DNA from: Candidimonas humi
GTDB lineage: Bacteria; Pseudomonadota; Gammaproteobacteria; Burkholderiales; Burkholderiaceae_B
NCBI RefSeq assembly: GCF_019166065.1
Contig: NZ_JAHTBN010000014.1
Span: forward strand, 1 to 64,000
DNA length: 64,000 nucleotides
Reading direction: 5' to 3'
Numbering within the stretch: the first letter of the stretch is position 1; every line of letters begins with the position of its first letter. Below are positions 9,968 through 19,800 of the stretch, piece by piece. Made by a program: the position numbers and the translations under genes. The notes under the pieces are model-generated. The model saw only the letters and a list, made by a program, of their open reading frames with translations. It was not told the origin of the DNA and ran no database searches.

Positions 9968-10726
9968 ATGTCAATTTTTTTTACCAATCTGGTCATCCCG
10001 TTGAATCTGTGCATCACCCTGCTGGTGCTGGCACTGGTCCTGTTCATGGCCAGGCGCCGCAGGACCGCACTCCTGCTGGCTGCTTGCGGCATATGCTGGG
10101 CGGTTTTCTGGTCGCTGCCCGCCACGTCGCTGTGGGCCGGAGGCAGGCTGGAACAGATCTACCCCCAGCAGTTGCCCTCCGATCTGCCGACGGCCGGCGC
10201 CATCGTCGTGCTGGGCGGCAATACGGCCAATAACCGGACCAACTGGTTCGAACCCTACGACAAGCAGACGGCGGCGCCGCGCGTGGACACCGCCGCCGTG
10301 CTGTACAAGGCCCAGCGCGCGCCGCTCATCGTGCTGTCCGGGGCCGCGCTGGAAGGCCACACCAGCGAGGCGCAGGTCATGGCCCGCACCCTGGAAGAAC
10401 AAGGCATACCCAGGAGCGCCATGATCCTGGAGACCCGCAGCCGCAATACCCACGAAAACGGGCTGTATACCGCCGCCAAGCTCAAGGCCCTGCATATCAC
10501 CCGCATCCTGCTGGTGACCTCGGCCCTGCACATGCCGCGCGCCATGGCGGTGTTTCGCAAGCAGGGCATTATCGCGACTGCGGCGCCGTCCGCGCCGCAG
10601 ATCTTCGTGCCTACCGAATCGGGGTTCTCGTTCTGGCTGCCCAGCATGCGGGCGCTGGACGCCAGCCGCTCCATCATCAAGGAATACGCGGGCATGCTGG
10701 CGTACTGGATACGCGGCTGGATCTGA
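9968..10726 (+). CDS. DUF218 (YdcF/ElyC/SanA-like) membrane protein
   Basis: A 252-aa inner-membrane protein with two N-terminal membrane segments (about residues 8-27 and 33-53), then a periplasmic DUF218 domain beginning TAGAIVVLGGNTANN and containing MILETRSRNTHENGLYTAAKL, the family S/R-x-N-T-x-E-N signature. ElyC and SanA relatives affect peptidoglycan/undecaprenyl-phosphate handling and envelope integrity. The ATG at 9968 lies directly behind the heptosyltransferase stop, so it is translationally close to LPS core synthesis. The exact biochemical role is unknown. Confidence 0.88.
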   Translation: MSIFFTNLVIPLNLCITLLVLALVLFMARRRRTALLLAACGICWAVFWSLPATSLWAGGRLEQIYPQQLPSDLPTAGAIVVLGGNTANNRTNWFEPYDKQTAAPRVDTAAVLYKAQRAPLIVLSGAALEGHTSEAQVMARTLEEQGIPRSAMILETRSRNTHENGLYTAAKLKALHITRILLVTSALHMPRAMAVFRKQGIIATAAPSAPQIFVPTESGFSFWLPSMRALDASRSIIKEYAGMLAYWIRGWI

Positions 10727-10759
10727 AGCCTGCAAATCCGCGTCAGGCGCGGACGGGAC

Positions 10760-11899
10760 TCAGGCCTTCTCGGCCAATATTTCTTCGTACAGCCCGGCGT
10801 AGCGGCGCGCCGCCTCGGCCCAGCTATGCCGCGCCACCACCCTGGCGCCGCCTTGCACCAGGCTGGCGCGCAAGGCGCCGTCCGCGCCCACCTGAGCAAT
10901 CGCCTGTGCCAGTTCCTGCGCGTCTTCGGGGTGCGACAGCACCAGGGCCTCGCGGCCGGCCTCGACGTATTGCGCGAAACCGCACCAGGGGCTGGGGCTG
11001 AGTATGACCGGCAGCCCGAAAGACATGGCCTCGAGCGGCGCCATGCCGAAGCTGTCGTTGAGGGTCGGATGCACATAGAGATCGGCCGCCCGGTAATAGG
11101 CGGCGACATCGGATGTCGTGTCCACCAGGCCGATGCGCGCCCGCAGCGCGTCGTCGGCATGTCCATCGAGAAATTCGCGCGCTACCGCCCTGCCGCCCAC
11201 CACCAGCAGCTTGTAGTGCGGCGGCAGGCTCGCCAGCGCCTCGACCACGGTGGGCAAGCCCTTGCGCATGGGGTTGCGGGCCACCAGCAGGCAGACGCGA
11301 TCGGTCTCGGACCAGCCCATTTCGCTGCGGGTACGCAAGCGTTGCGCCGGATCCGCCTCGGGGGGCAGGCTCACGCCGGGCGGGATCACCGGCGGCTGCA
11401 GCGCCTCGCCATAAGCCTGGCACAACTGTTGCGCGATCAGCCCCGATACAGCCACGGTGCGATGTCCCGGCCGCGGCGCGACGCGGCCGCGCTCCAGGGC
11501 CAGGTAGGTAAGCACCCGTGGGCTGACGGCGGCCAGCAGGCGCTTGTGCCACGGCAGGCGGCGCAGCTTCCAGTTGTAGCGCACCGGCGTGACGTGCACG
11601 ACCTCGACGTCGCCGCAACTGCCGTTCACGTGCGAATGGACGATATCGTAGCGGCCGCGGGTCAGGCGCGCGGCGCGTCGCGCAAACCACAGCACGCGCA
11701 GCCAGCTCGGCCAGCCCGACCAGAACGCCAGCCGCACGAAAGGCAGGTCCAGTCCGCAGGCGCGATCGTAGCTGCGCGCATACACCGTGACATCGTGGTC
11801 GCGGGCAAGCTCTCGCATGAGCGCCACGCCATAGGCCTCGGCCCCGCCGTAGCGGTTGCCGAAGCGATCGACGACAAAGGCGATTTTCAGTCTGGGCAT
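10760..11899 (-). CDS. Glycosyltransferase family 4, probably LPS core
   Basis: A 379-aa GT-B enzyme. The N-terminus KIAFVVDRFGNRYGGAEAYGVAL resembles WaaG-type glucosyltransferases. The C-terminal nucleotide-sugar domain has LLVARNPMRKGLPTVVEAL and the EX7E-type element DSFGMAPLEAMSFGLPVILS (E at start and end of the motif). It would add a hexose from a nucleotide sugar to the LPS core on the cytoplasmic side. It is the last gene of the minus-strand run from dnaE and begins 5 nt after the ligase stop. Donor and acceptor are not predictable. Confidence 0.88.
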   Translation of the reverse strand: MPRLKIAFVVDRFGNRYGGAEAYGVALMRELARDHDVTVYARSYDRACGLDLPFVRLAFWSGWPSWLRVLWFARRAARLTRGRYDIVHSHVNGSCGDVEVVHVTPVRYNWKLRRLPWHKRLLAAVSPRVLTYLALERGRVAPRPGHRTVAVSGLIAQQLCQAYGEALQPPVIPPGVSLPPEADPAQRLRTRSEMGWSETDRVCLLVARNPMRKGLPTVVEALASLPPHYKLLVVGGRAVAREFLDGHADDALRARIGLVDTTSDVAAYYRAADLYVHPTLNDSFGMAPLEAMSFGLPVILSPSPWCGFAQYVEAGREALVLSHPEDAQELAQAIAQVGADGALRASLVQGGARVVARHSWAEAARRYAGLYEEILAEKA

Positions 11900-11904
11900 C
11901 GAGG

Positions 11905-13179
11905 TCAGGAGACGGAGCCGGCCGGGCGCGCGGGGTCTTGGGCCCGATCTTCTTCATGGCGCATGCTGCCCCAGAAAATGGCCAGGCTCACAAGAAAGAA
12001 CAACACCCCATTGTTGCGCCCCAGAATTACCTGGGTCAAGCCGAAAATAAAGAACGAGACTACCACCGACGCGCCGCATACGGCCGGTATGCGCACGTTT
12101 CGGCCGGGATGCCGCAAGCGCCTGCAGAACCCCCCGAATGTATATGCATACAAGGCGAGCAGCACCAGCAGGCCGAACACGCCCTGGTGCAGACAGGCCT
12201 CTAGATAATTGTTGTGGGTATTGGCCAGCGTAGCCACGAACGGATCGACCTTGTTCTTGACGGTCTCGCGATGGACCTCGGCCTCATATTCGGCATAGTT
12301 CCAGCCCAGCACAGGTTTCTTCGGTATGTTTTCAATAGCCATGCGCCACATTTCGAGCCGTGCGCCGACAGAAGTGCCGGAATTACGGTCGCGCAGGTAC
12401 ATCTGGACCTCGTGCACCGCCTCGAAGCTGCGCTCTTTCAGGCCCTTGTCGGGCATCATGACGAATACCGCCGCAAGCAGGGCCACTACGGCAAGCCCGG
12501 CGCCCAGCAGCCGCCAAAGGTCGCGCCGCCGCCCGAATGCCACGCAGAATATCACCGCGACCGGCGGCACCGCGATCCAGGCGCCGCGCGTTTCCGAGGC
12601 CACGCAACTGTACAGGCCCGCGGCGACGCCCAGGCCCAGCATACAGGACCATGGCCACGTCCGGCCCGTGCCCGTAGCGGGGCGCGAGAACAAGGCCGCA
12701 ACGCACAACATCGCCATCACCAGCCCGATATCGCCATACGGAATCGCGCTGGTGACGAACCCCGTGGCACGGTCCACGCCTTCCCAGTGGCGCTGCCACA
12801 AGGTGATGCCCACCGAGGCGATCGCACCCAGCGCCACCCCGGCCCATATCCAGGAACGGCGCGGCGGATGCTTCATGCACAGCCACATGATAGGGATCGC
12901 CATGACGTAGCGGCTGGACTGGTCTATGGTCTTGAGTTCGTCGCCATGCACCAGGAATATGGCTAGCGGGAGCAGCGTGTTGACCAACAATAGCCATGCC
13001 AGGACCCGGTCTTCGCGGCTCAGCCCCAAGGCCGGGCGCTGCGCACAGTACGCCAGCCCCGCCAGCAACAGCAAGGCCGCGCCATAGGAATAGCCCGAAG
13101 GCACGGCAAGCATCAGGCAGAAGAACAGGAACGCTCCCAACGAAGCCATCAATTCCAAGGGGCCGCCCACTGTATCCAT
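11905..13179 (-). CDS. O-antigen ligase / polymerase-like membrane protein (WaaL/Wzy family)
   Basis: A 424-aa polytopic membrane protein with about ten hydrophobic segments and a large periplasmic loop. This loop holds the charged stretch RSFEAVHEVQMYLRD, the segment RLEMWRMAIENIPKKPVLGWN typical of the Wzy_C domain, and HNNYLEACLHQGVFGLL, carrying the family N-N-x-x-L motif. Such proteins ligate or polymerise glycans on the periplasmic face. The ATG at 13179 is chosen; two GTG codons lie just upstream (13191). Gene context (LPS core transferases) favours ligase over polymerase, but no O-antigen genes are in the window. Confidence 0.85.
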   Translation of the reverse strand: MDTVGGPLELMASLGAFLFFCLMLAVPSGYSYGAALLLLAGLAYCAQRPALGLSREDRVLAWLLLVNTLLPLAIFLVHGDELKTIDQSSRYVMAIPIMWLCMKHPPRRSWIWAGVALGAIASVGITLWQRHWEGVDRATGFVTSAIPYGDIGLVMAMLCVAALFSRPATGTGRTWPWSCMLGLGVAAGLYSCVASETRGAWIAVPPVAVIFCVAFGRRRDLWRLLGAGLAVVALLAAVFVMMPDKGLKERSFEAVHEVQMYLRDRNSGTSVGARLEMWRMAIENIPKKPVLGWNYAEYEAEVHRETVKNKVDPFVATLANTHNNYLEACLHQGVFGLLVLLALYAYTFGGFCRRLRHPGRNVRIPAVCGASVVVSFFIFGLTQVILGRNNGVLFFLVSLAIFWGSMRHEEDRAQDPARPAGSVS

Positions 13180-13218
13180 TTTTTTCACCACTTCGCCGTA
13201 TGCCTTGCAAACTGTCGT

Positions 13219-13941
13219 TCAATCCTGCCGCCGACGGTCTTCAAGGCGCGTCAGGCATTTCTGCAGGAAACGCAGTATATGCGTGGAACGCGCCACGGTG
13301 ACGCGCGGGATGCCGTAGCGGTCGTCCGAGCGTCGCGCCAGCCCGCGCTGCGTGGTGGTGGCATTCAGGTAGCCCGCATTGCGCACCATGTCCCGCAGAG
13401 CCGGGGTTTCGTGGCCGTAAGGATAGCAAAACGCGCTCACCTCGACACCCGCCAGGTCTTCGAGCTGCGTCTTGGACTGGCGGATCTGCAGTTCGGCCAG
13501 CTCGGTGGAAATCCGCGGCAGATGGACGTGGTCCAGCGTGTGGGACCCTACTTCCTGCCCCGCCGCCGCCCAGCCGCGCATTTCCTCGAGCGACATGAGG
13601 GGTGACGGCGGCACGCCTTTTTCGGCGTCCCAGGCATTGCTGCCGCCAAGCTGGCGGACGACGAAATAATTGGTCGAGGTAAACCCCAGTTCGCCCAGCA
13701 CCGGCAGCGCATTTTCGTAGACGTTGCGGTAGCCGTCGTCGAAGGTGATGCCAAACACCTTGCCCTGCCGCTCGCCGTCCAGATAAGGCTGCAGGTCGCG
13801 CATGGCCAGGCCGCGGTAGCCCAGGCGCCGCATCCACGACATCTGGCGGCGGAAATCGGCCGGATGCACGGTCAGGCCGCGATACGGCGTTCCCTTGGCC
13901 GCCGGCAGGCCGATCTGGTGATACATGAGTACAGGAATCAT
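13219..13941 (-). CDS. Polysaccharide deacetylase (NodB domain), copy 1
   Basis: A 240-aa carbohydrate esterase 4 protein. The metal site is visible: catalytic D-D in GITFDDGYRN and the two histidines of SHTLDHVHL. MIPVLMYHQIG at the N-terminus and SAFCYPYGHET at motif 3 are typical. The start at 13941 is chosen because it gives the usual PVLMYH opening; the open frame upstream to 14055 has no family sequence. No signal peptide, so it likely acts in the cytoplasm. Its place inside an LPS core operon suggests it removes N-acetyl groups from an amino sugar of the core, as expected for cores containing free glucosamine. Confidence 0.88.
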   Translation of the reverse strand: MIPVLMYHQIGLPAAKGTPYRGLTVHPADFRRQMSWMRRLGYRGLAMRDLQPYLDGERQGKVFGITFDDGYRNVYENALPVLGELGFTSTNYFVVRQLGGSNAWDAEKGVPPSPLMSLEEMRGWAAAGQEVGSHTLDHVHLPRISTELAELQIRQSKTQLEDLAGVEVSAFCYPYGHETPALRDMVRNAGYLNATTTQRGLARRSDDRYGIPRVTVARSTHILRFLQKCLTRLEDRRRQD

Positions 13942-14073
13942 CGGCACATTATTCCATTTCTGCCTCTCCAGCGCTCGTCCGGGAGGGGGTGTGCGCCGCC
14001 TTGAGGAGGTTCTGGCATCCGGCGCAGCGATGCATGCGGAGCATGCCCGCGGCATGCCGCGGCCGGCCAGGCA

Positions 14074-14868
14074 TCAGGGATGCTCTTTGTTCCCCGTCGC
14101 ACCCTGCGACAGCAGCATCAGCTTGGCATAGCGGAAAAAACTGCCCGCCGCCGCCGCGCCGGCCAGGACCAACCCGCGGCGCCCGTCCAGGAAGCCGCGA
14201 CGGATCAGGTAGATGCGCACGAAGGTCCAGAAGCCGTGCCCCACTGCGGCAAGCGCCCCGGCCCGCTTGCCGCGGCGATACATCATGGCCGCGGCATCGG
14301 TGGAATAGCGGTTGATCTTGGCGACCAGCGTCTCGAGGTCGGCATAGGGATAGTGGCGCAAGTGCCCGCGCAAGCGCCCGGCCTCGCCGTTCAACACCAC
14401 GCGCTCGTGCACCGCGTCGTCGCTGAAACGCGCAGCGCCGCGCCGGAACAGGCGCAGCACGTAGTCCGGCCACCAGCCGCTATGGCGGATGGGGCTGCCG
14501 CAAAAGTCGGACAGTCGCGCGATTTCGTAGCCGTCCCTGGCGGGCGCGGCGACGACCCGGCGTATCTCGTCGGCCAGTTCCGGCGGGACGCGCTCGTCGG
14601 CATCCAGCGACAACACCCAGTCGCCGTCGGCAAGGTCCAGCGCACGGTTCTTCTGCGGACCGAAGCCCGGCCAGTCGGCCGTGTGGTGCACTTGCGCCCC
14701 GGCCTGGCGGGCCAGTTCCGGCGTGTCGTCGGTACTGCCCGAATCCAGCACCACGATCTGGTCGGCGAATGCGACCGACTCGAGGCAGGCAGCGATATGC
14801 GCCGCCTCGTTCTTGGTAATGACGATGACGGACAATCTGACGGCAGGCTCCTGGGCGGTCCGGCTCAC
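14074..14868 (-). CDS. Glycosyltransferase family 2, WaaE/KdtX-like
   Basis: A 264-aa GT-A enzyme. The opening RLSVIVITKNEAAHIAACL and the donor site SLDADERVPPEL (DxD-type) are typical of WaaE-like beta-glucosyltransferases acting on inner-core heptose. A hydrophobic tail (residues about 215-250) suggests membrane association. GTG at 14868 is preferred: it is preceded by AGGAGGG at good spacing and gives the normal short N-terminus. An ATG at 14922 would overlap the upstream stop (ATGA) but add 18 residues encoded by a dispersed repeat. Confidence 0.87.
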   Translation of the reverse strand: MSRTAQEPAVRLSVIVITKNEAAHIAACLESVAFADQIVVLDSGSTDDTPELARQAGAQVHHTADWPGFGPQKNRALDLADGDWVLSLDADERVPPELADEIRRVVAAPARDGYEIARLSDFCGSPIRHSGWWPDYVLRLFRRGAARFSDDAVHERVVLNGEAGRLRGHLRHYPYADLETLVAKINRYSTDAAAMMYRRGKRAGALAAVGHGFWTFVRIYLIRRGFLDGRRGLVLAGAAAAGSFFRYAKLMLLSQGATGNKEHP

Positions 14869-14874
14869 TGATAT

Positions 14875-14905
14875 ACCCTCCTGTCGCTGCGCGACATCTT
14901 GTCCG
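14875..14905. repeat. Short dispersed repeat (GTCGCTGCGCGAC type), copy in LPS operon
   Basis: CCTCCTGTCGCTGCGCGACATC on the plus strand contains the hairpin GTCGC/GCGAC. It recurs almost unchanged inside hrpA (23617-23648). On the minus strand this copy supplies the AGGAGGG Shine-Dalgarno of the downstream glycosyltransferase. Confidence 0.6.
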
Positions 14906-14918
14906 TGGGACGGAACGC

Positions 14919-15767
14919 TCATGCGCGGTTGCGCCGGCGCTTTTTCCATGCCTTCCAGGCGTGGTAGCGCGGACCGAAAAAGGGGTGGCCGACCAGCGCC
15001 AGGCGGCGCAGCAGCCATGAGCCGCCGCGGTTGCTGACCGCGAAGCGATGTATGTGCAGCGGGTCGGTACCGGCGACGTTCTGGCCCAGGGCGTCCGTGG
15101 TGTACAGGTGGCGAAAGCCCGCGGCCTGCGCGATGCGCAGGTAGTCGGCGTCGAAGTAGCCCTGCGGCCAGCAGAGCTGGTCGCCGGCTGCGCCCATGTG
15201 CAGGTCGAGCGCCTGGCGCGACAGCGCCAGGTCGCGCTCGAGCATCTCGCACTTGCGCGCGGCATCGCCGGCATACAGCTTGTCCCAGCGGGTGTGCGTA
15301 TGCGTGTGGCTGTAGATCTCGAAAGTGCCCGACGCGCGCATGGCCTGCAGCTCGCTCCAGCGCGCCATGACCTCGTCGTGGCGGCCCTCTTCGACCAGCC
15401 GCATGCAGGCGTGGTGATCCGGGCAATCGGGCACGCTGCCCTGCCCGGCGTGCGGCCGCGCCGCGCCCTCGCCTATCCAGCCCGTCACCACGAACAGCAC
15501 CGCCTTCATGCCATGGCGCTGCAGCACCGGATAGGCGTGCACCCAGTTATCCAGGTAGCCGTCGTCGAAAGTGATCAGCACCGACTTGGTCGGCACCGGC
15601 TCGCCCCGCAGGTGGCCCAGGAACTCGCGCGTATCCAGCGAACGGTAGCCGGCGCGCGCCAGGCCGGCGATCTGCTGCTCGAAGACCTGCGGCGAGGCGG
15701 TGATCATGCCGGCCCGGGGCGTGACATGGTGGTACATCAGTACCGGGACGTTGTGCGCCTGTTTCAT
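14919..15767 (-). CDS. Polysaccharide deacetylase (NodB domain), copy 2
   Basis: A 282-aa CE4-family protein. It shows NVPVLMYHHVTPRAG at the start, catalytic DD in LITFDDGYLDNW, and metal histidines in YSHTHTHTRWD. A cysteine-containing insert (DCPDHHACMRLVEEG) separates the motifs. CWPQGYFD is motif 3. ATG at 15767 overlaps the upstream stop as ATGA, indicating translational coupling. No signal peptide. Clearly diverged from copy 1, so not a recent duplicate; the two may deacetylate different core sugars or different intermediates. Confidence 0.9.
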   Translation of the reverse strand: MKQAHNVPVLMYHHVTPRAGMITASPQVFEQQIAGLARAGYRSLDTREFLGHLRGEPVPTKSVLITFDDGYLDNWVHAYPVLQRHGMKAVLFVVTGWIGEGAARPHAGQGSVPDCPDHHACMRLVEEGRHDEVMARWSELQAMRASGTFEIYSHTHTHTRWDKLYAGDAARKCEMLERDLALSRQALDLHMGAAGDQLCWPQGYFDADYLRIAQAAGFRHLYTTDALGQNVAGTDPLHIHRFAVSNRGGSWLLRRLALVGHPFFGPRYHAWKAWKKRRRNRA

Positions 15768-16864
15768 TTGCCTCGCTCCTGCAGCCAGCGCAGATAGACT
15801 TCCTCGGTGCGCTCGGCCAGGCGCTCCGGAGAGAACATGCCTTCGCCGCGCACCATGTCGCGCCCGGCCCTGCCCATGCTGCGCCGCAGCTCGGGATCGT
15901 CGATGAGGCGCTCCAGCGCTGCAGAGAGCGCCTCGCGGTCGTCCAGGGGCACCAGGAAGCCGGTCTGCCCGGCACGCATCATCTCGGATACACCGCCCAC
16001 GTCGGTGCCGACGACCGGCAGTCCGCTGGCTTGCGCCTCGACGTAGACGGTGCCCGAAGCCTCCTGGCGCGTGGCCAGCGCAAAGATGTCGAAGCCCGCC
16101 AGCAGATTGGGCACATCGCGGCGCATGCCCATGAGATGGATGCGGCCCTGCATGCCGAGCTCGGCGATATAGGCCTGGGTCTGCTCGAACACGGGCGAGC
16201 CGCCGCCCACGAATACCAGATGCAGATGGGGCCGGGTGCGCATCAAGGGCAGCATCGCATCGATCAGTTCGCGATGCCCCTTGGTGGCGCGCATCACCGC
16301 CACGCAACCTACCACCACATCGCTATCGGCCAGCCCCAGTTCGTCGCGCAAGGTGGAATGCTCGACGGGAGGCGGCAAGGCGATGGGCGAATACACCGTG
16401 GCGATCCGCGCGGCGGGCACACCGCGTTCCATCAAGTGGCGGCGTACGTGATCGCTGACGGTAATGACGCAATGCGGCAGGCCGGTGTATGACCAGAGCG
16501 AGCCGACCCTGCTGGCCAGATGGCGCGTGCGCACAATGAGAGGGGTGCCGGCGAGCCTGCCCGCGGCCGCAGCGATGACCGTGTCGCGGCGGCTATGGGT
16601 GTTGAGCACGTCGTAGCGGCCGCGCCGCAACAGGGAACGGATGCTCAGCACGCCCTTGATGTAGTTGGGCACGCCGTCCATGGGCAGCGTATGCACCGCA
16701 AAGCCCGCGGCCGCAAGACGCGTCGCGAGCTGGGCGTCGGGCTGGCAGATCGCTTCGACCTCGTGGCCGCGCTCGCGCATGGCGTGCATTTCCTTGAAGA
16801 TGCGCCCTTCCTGGCCGCCGAAACTGGTGGCCGCCTCGGAATGCACGATGCGCAAGGAGCGCAT
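15764..16864 (-). CDS. Glycosyltransferase family 4, probably LPS core
   Basis: A 366-aa GT-B enzyme. MRSLRIVHSEAATSFGGQEGR carries the acceptor-side glycine loop; RRDTVIAAAAGRLAGTPLIVRTRH and the EX7E element EASGTVYVEAQASGLPVVGTDVGG mark the GT4 C-domain. It is likely a heptosyl- or hexosyltransferase of the core. Its ATG overlaps the dnaE stop (ATGA at 16861-16864), and its own stop overlaps the deacetylase start in the same way, so all three are translationally coupled. Confidence 0.9.
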   Translation of the reverse strand: MRSLRIVHSEAATSFGGQEGRIFKEMHAMRERGHEVEAICQPDAQLATRLAAAGFAVHTLPMDGVPNYIKGVLSIRSLLRRGRYDVLNTHSRRDTVIAAAAGRLAGTPLIVRTRHLASRVGSLWSYTGLPHCVITVSDHVRRHLMERGVPAARIATVYSPIALPPPVEHSTLRDELGLADSDVVVGCVAVMRATKGHRELIDAMLPLMRTRPHLHLVFVGGGSPVFEQTQAYIAELGMQGRIHLMGMRRDVPNLLAGFDIFALATRQEASGTVYVEAQASGLPVVGTDVGGVSEMMRAGQTGFLVPLDDREALSAALERLIDDPELRRSMGRAGRDMVRGEGMFSPERLAERTEEVYLRWLQERGK

Positions 16865-19800
16865 CAGTAGGCCACCTCGACGCTATCGCTCTGGACCCAG
16901 CCGCCGAGTTGTTCGAACAGGCCGTCGGCCATGCGCACCCGCCACTGGTCGCCCAGCCGCACGGTGCAGGCGTAGCCTTCGCGATGCAAGGCGATCTCGA
17001 CAGGCACGCCCGTCGCGGGCGCAGCGGCGGCCGGGGCCGGGATGCCTCCGGGCCTGGCGGGCGCGCCATCGGCGCAGGCCGCGCGAAACGGATCCAGCAC
17101 CTGGCGCAGGCGCGCCGCATCGGCGTTGCCGTTGAGCGTGATGCGCAGCGCCCGCGCGCGCGCCTCGCGCGCAAGCTGCAGGTCGTACAGGGATTCCGCC
17201 GAGACCCGCAGGCCGCCGGAATAATCGTCGTGGCTGACCTTGCCCTGGATGATGACCAGGCGGTCTTCCTTGAGGCGATTGCGGTGCAGTTCGTACAGTT
17301 CGTTGAAGATCGCCACCTCGACCTGGGCCGAGCCGTCGTCCAGCAGCGCATACAACATCTTGCCCCGGCGCGTCATCTTGGGCCGCACCGACGCCAGCAC
17401 GCCGGCGAACCACTGCAGGTTGCGCGATGGCTGCAAGCGGGCCAGCGGCTGGGGAGCGAAGCGGCGCACCTCGTCGCGCCAGGCGTCGAACAGGTGGCCG
17501 CTGAAGTAAAAGCCCAGCGCCGATTTTTCTTCGGTCAGCCGGGTCTGCAAGTCCCAGGGCTGTACCTTGGCCAGTTCGCCCTGGACGATGTCGTTGCTGT
17601 TGTCGGCAAACAGCGAAACCTGGTTGGCGCTGCGCTCGGCCTGCTCGGCGGCTTCGATGGCGTTGCCCACGGTAGCCAGCAGTGCCGCGCGGTTTTCCTC
17701 GATGCTGTCGAAAGCGCCGGCGCGGATCAGCGCCTCGATGGTGCGGCGGTTGACGGTATGGCGATCGACCTTGCGGCAGAAATCGAACAGGCTGGTGTAC
17801 GGACCCTGTTCTTCGCGGGCGCGGATGATTTCCTCGACCGCGGCCTGCCCGGTGCCCTTGACCGCACCCAGGCCATAGCGCATGGTGCGCGGCGGCCTGC
17901 CCTCTTTCGTATGGCTGTCGGCGACCGGCTCGAAACGGTAGGGCGAAGCGTTGACGTCCGGCGGCAGGACCTCGACCCCATTGGCCAGGGCGTCCTTCCA
18001 GAACACCTGCACCTTGTCGGTGTCGTCCATGTCCGAGGACAGGGTAGCGGCCAGGAATTCGGCAGGATGGTAGACCTTGAGCCAGGCCGTCTGGTAGGCG
18101 ATCAGGGCATATGCTGCCGAATGGCTCTTGTTGAAGCCATAGCCCGCAAATTTTTCCATCAGGTCGAACAGCTTGACCGCCAACGCCGCGTCGTATCCTT
18201 TCTGCACCGCGCCCTTTTCGAAGATCTCGCGGTGCTTGGCCATTTCCTCGGCCTTCTTCTTGCCCATGGCGCGCCGCAGCAGGTCGGCGCCGCCCAGGGT
18301 ATAGCCGCCGATGATCTGCGAGATCAGCATGACCTGTTCCTGGTACACGATCACGCCGTAGGTACTCTTGAGCACGGATTCGAGATCGGGGTGGAAGTAA
18401 TCCACCTCGGCCCGGCCGTGCTTGCGATTGACGAAGTCGACCACCATGCCGGATTCCAGCGGCCCCGGCCGGTACAGCGCCAGCATGGCGATGATGTCTT
18501 CGAAAGTGTTGGGCCGCAGGTTCTTGAGCAGCTCTTTCATGCCGCGCGATTCCAGCTGGAACACGGCGGTGGTATTGGCTTCGCTGAGCAGCTTGTAGGC
18601 CTGCGGGTCGTCCAGCGGCAGCGCCATCACGTCGAAGTCGCGCAGGCTGGGATTGAAGCGGCGCACGAAGCGCACCGCCCAGTCGAGAATCGTCAGGTTG
18701 CGCAAGCCCAGGAAGTCGAACTTGACGAGGCCCGCAGCCTCGACATCGTCCTTGTCGAATTGCGACACGGCGTTGCTGTCGGAGCCGGGCTGGCAGTACA
18801 AGGGGCAGAAATCGGTCAGCTTGCCCGGCGCGATCAGCACGCCGCCGGCGTGCATGCCGATATTGCGGGTCAGGCCTTCCAGGGGCCGGGCCAGGTCGAT
18901 CAGGGCCCGCACTTCTTCGTCCTGTTCGTAGCGTTCCTTGAAGGCGGGTTCGTTCTCCAGCGTGCGTTCCAGCGACCAGGGATCGGCGGGATTGAAGGGG
19001 ATCAGCTTGGACAGGCCGTCGCACAGGCTGTAGGGCATCTCGAGCACCCGGCCGACGTCGCGCACCACGGCCTTGGCGCCGAGCGTGCCGAAGGTGGCGA
19101 TCTGGCTGACCGCATCCTTGCCGTACTTCTGCTTGACGTAATCGATGACGCGTTCGCGGTTGTCCTGGCAGAAATCGATGTCGAAGTCGGGCATGGACAC
19201 CCGCTCCGGATTCAGGAAACGTTCGAACAGCAGGTCATAGCGGATAGGGTCCAGGTCGGTGATGCCCAGCGAGAACGCCACCAGCGAGCCTGCGCCCGAG
19301 CCGCGCCCCGGCCCTACCGGCACGCCGTTGTGCTTGCCCCAGTTGATGAAATCGGCCACGATCAGGAAGTAGCCCGGAAAGCCCATGCTGACGATGGTCT
19401 TGCATTCCCATTCGAGGCGCTCCTGGTACTGGGCAAGCTTGGCCTGGCGTTCCGCTTCGTCGGGGAACAACTGCAGCATGCGCCGTTCCAGGCCTTCGCG
19501 CGCCAGCCGCACCATGTAGTCGTCGAGCGTCACCCCGTCGGGCGTGGGGAAATCGGGCAGGCGCGGCTTGCCGAGGTCCAGCGTCAGGTTGCAGCGCCGC
19601 GCGATTTCGACCGAATTGGCCAGGGCCGAAGGCACATCGGCAAAGCGCCGCGCCATTTCCTCGGAACTGAGCAGGTATTGTTCTTCGGTGAAGCGCCGCA
19701 CGCGCTTGGCGTTGGCCAGTTGCTCGCCTTCGGCGATGCAGACGCGCGCTTCGTGGGCGCGGAAATCCTGTGCCTCGACGAACTGCACGGGATGGGTCGC

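Noticed and set aside
14869-16307. Longer forms of the deacetylase and GT2 genes using far-upstream starts
   Set aside because: The extra N-terminal residues are out-of-family and overlap upstream coding genes; start/stop overlaps and a strong AGGAGGG site support the shorter forms.
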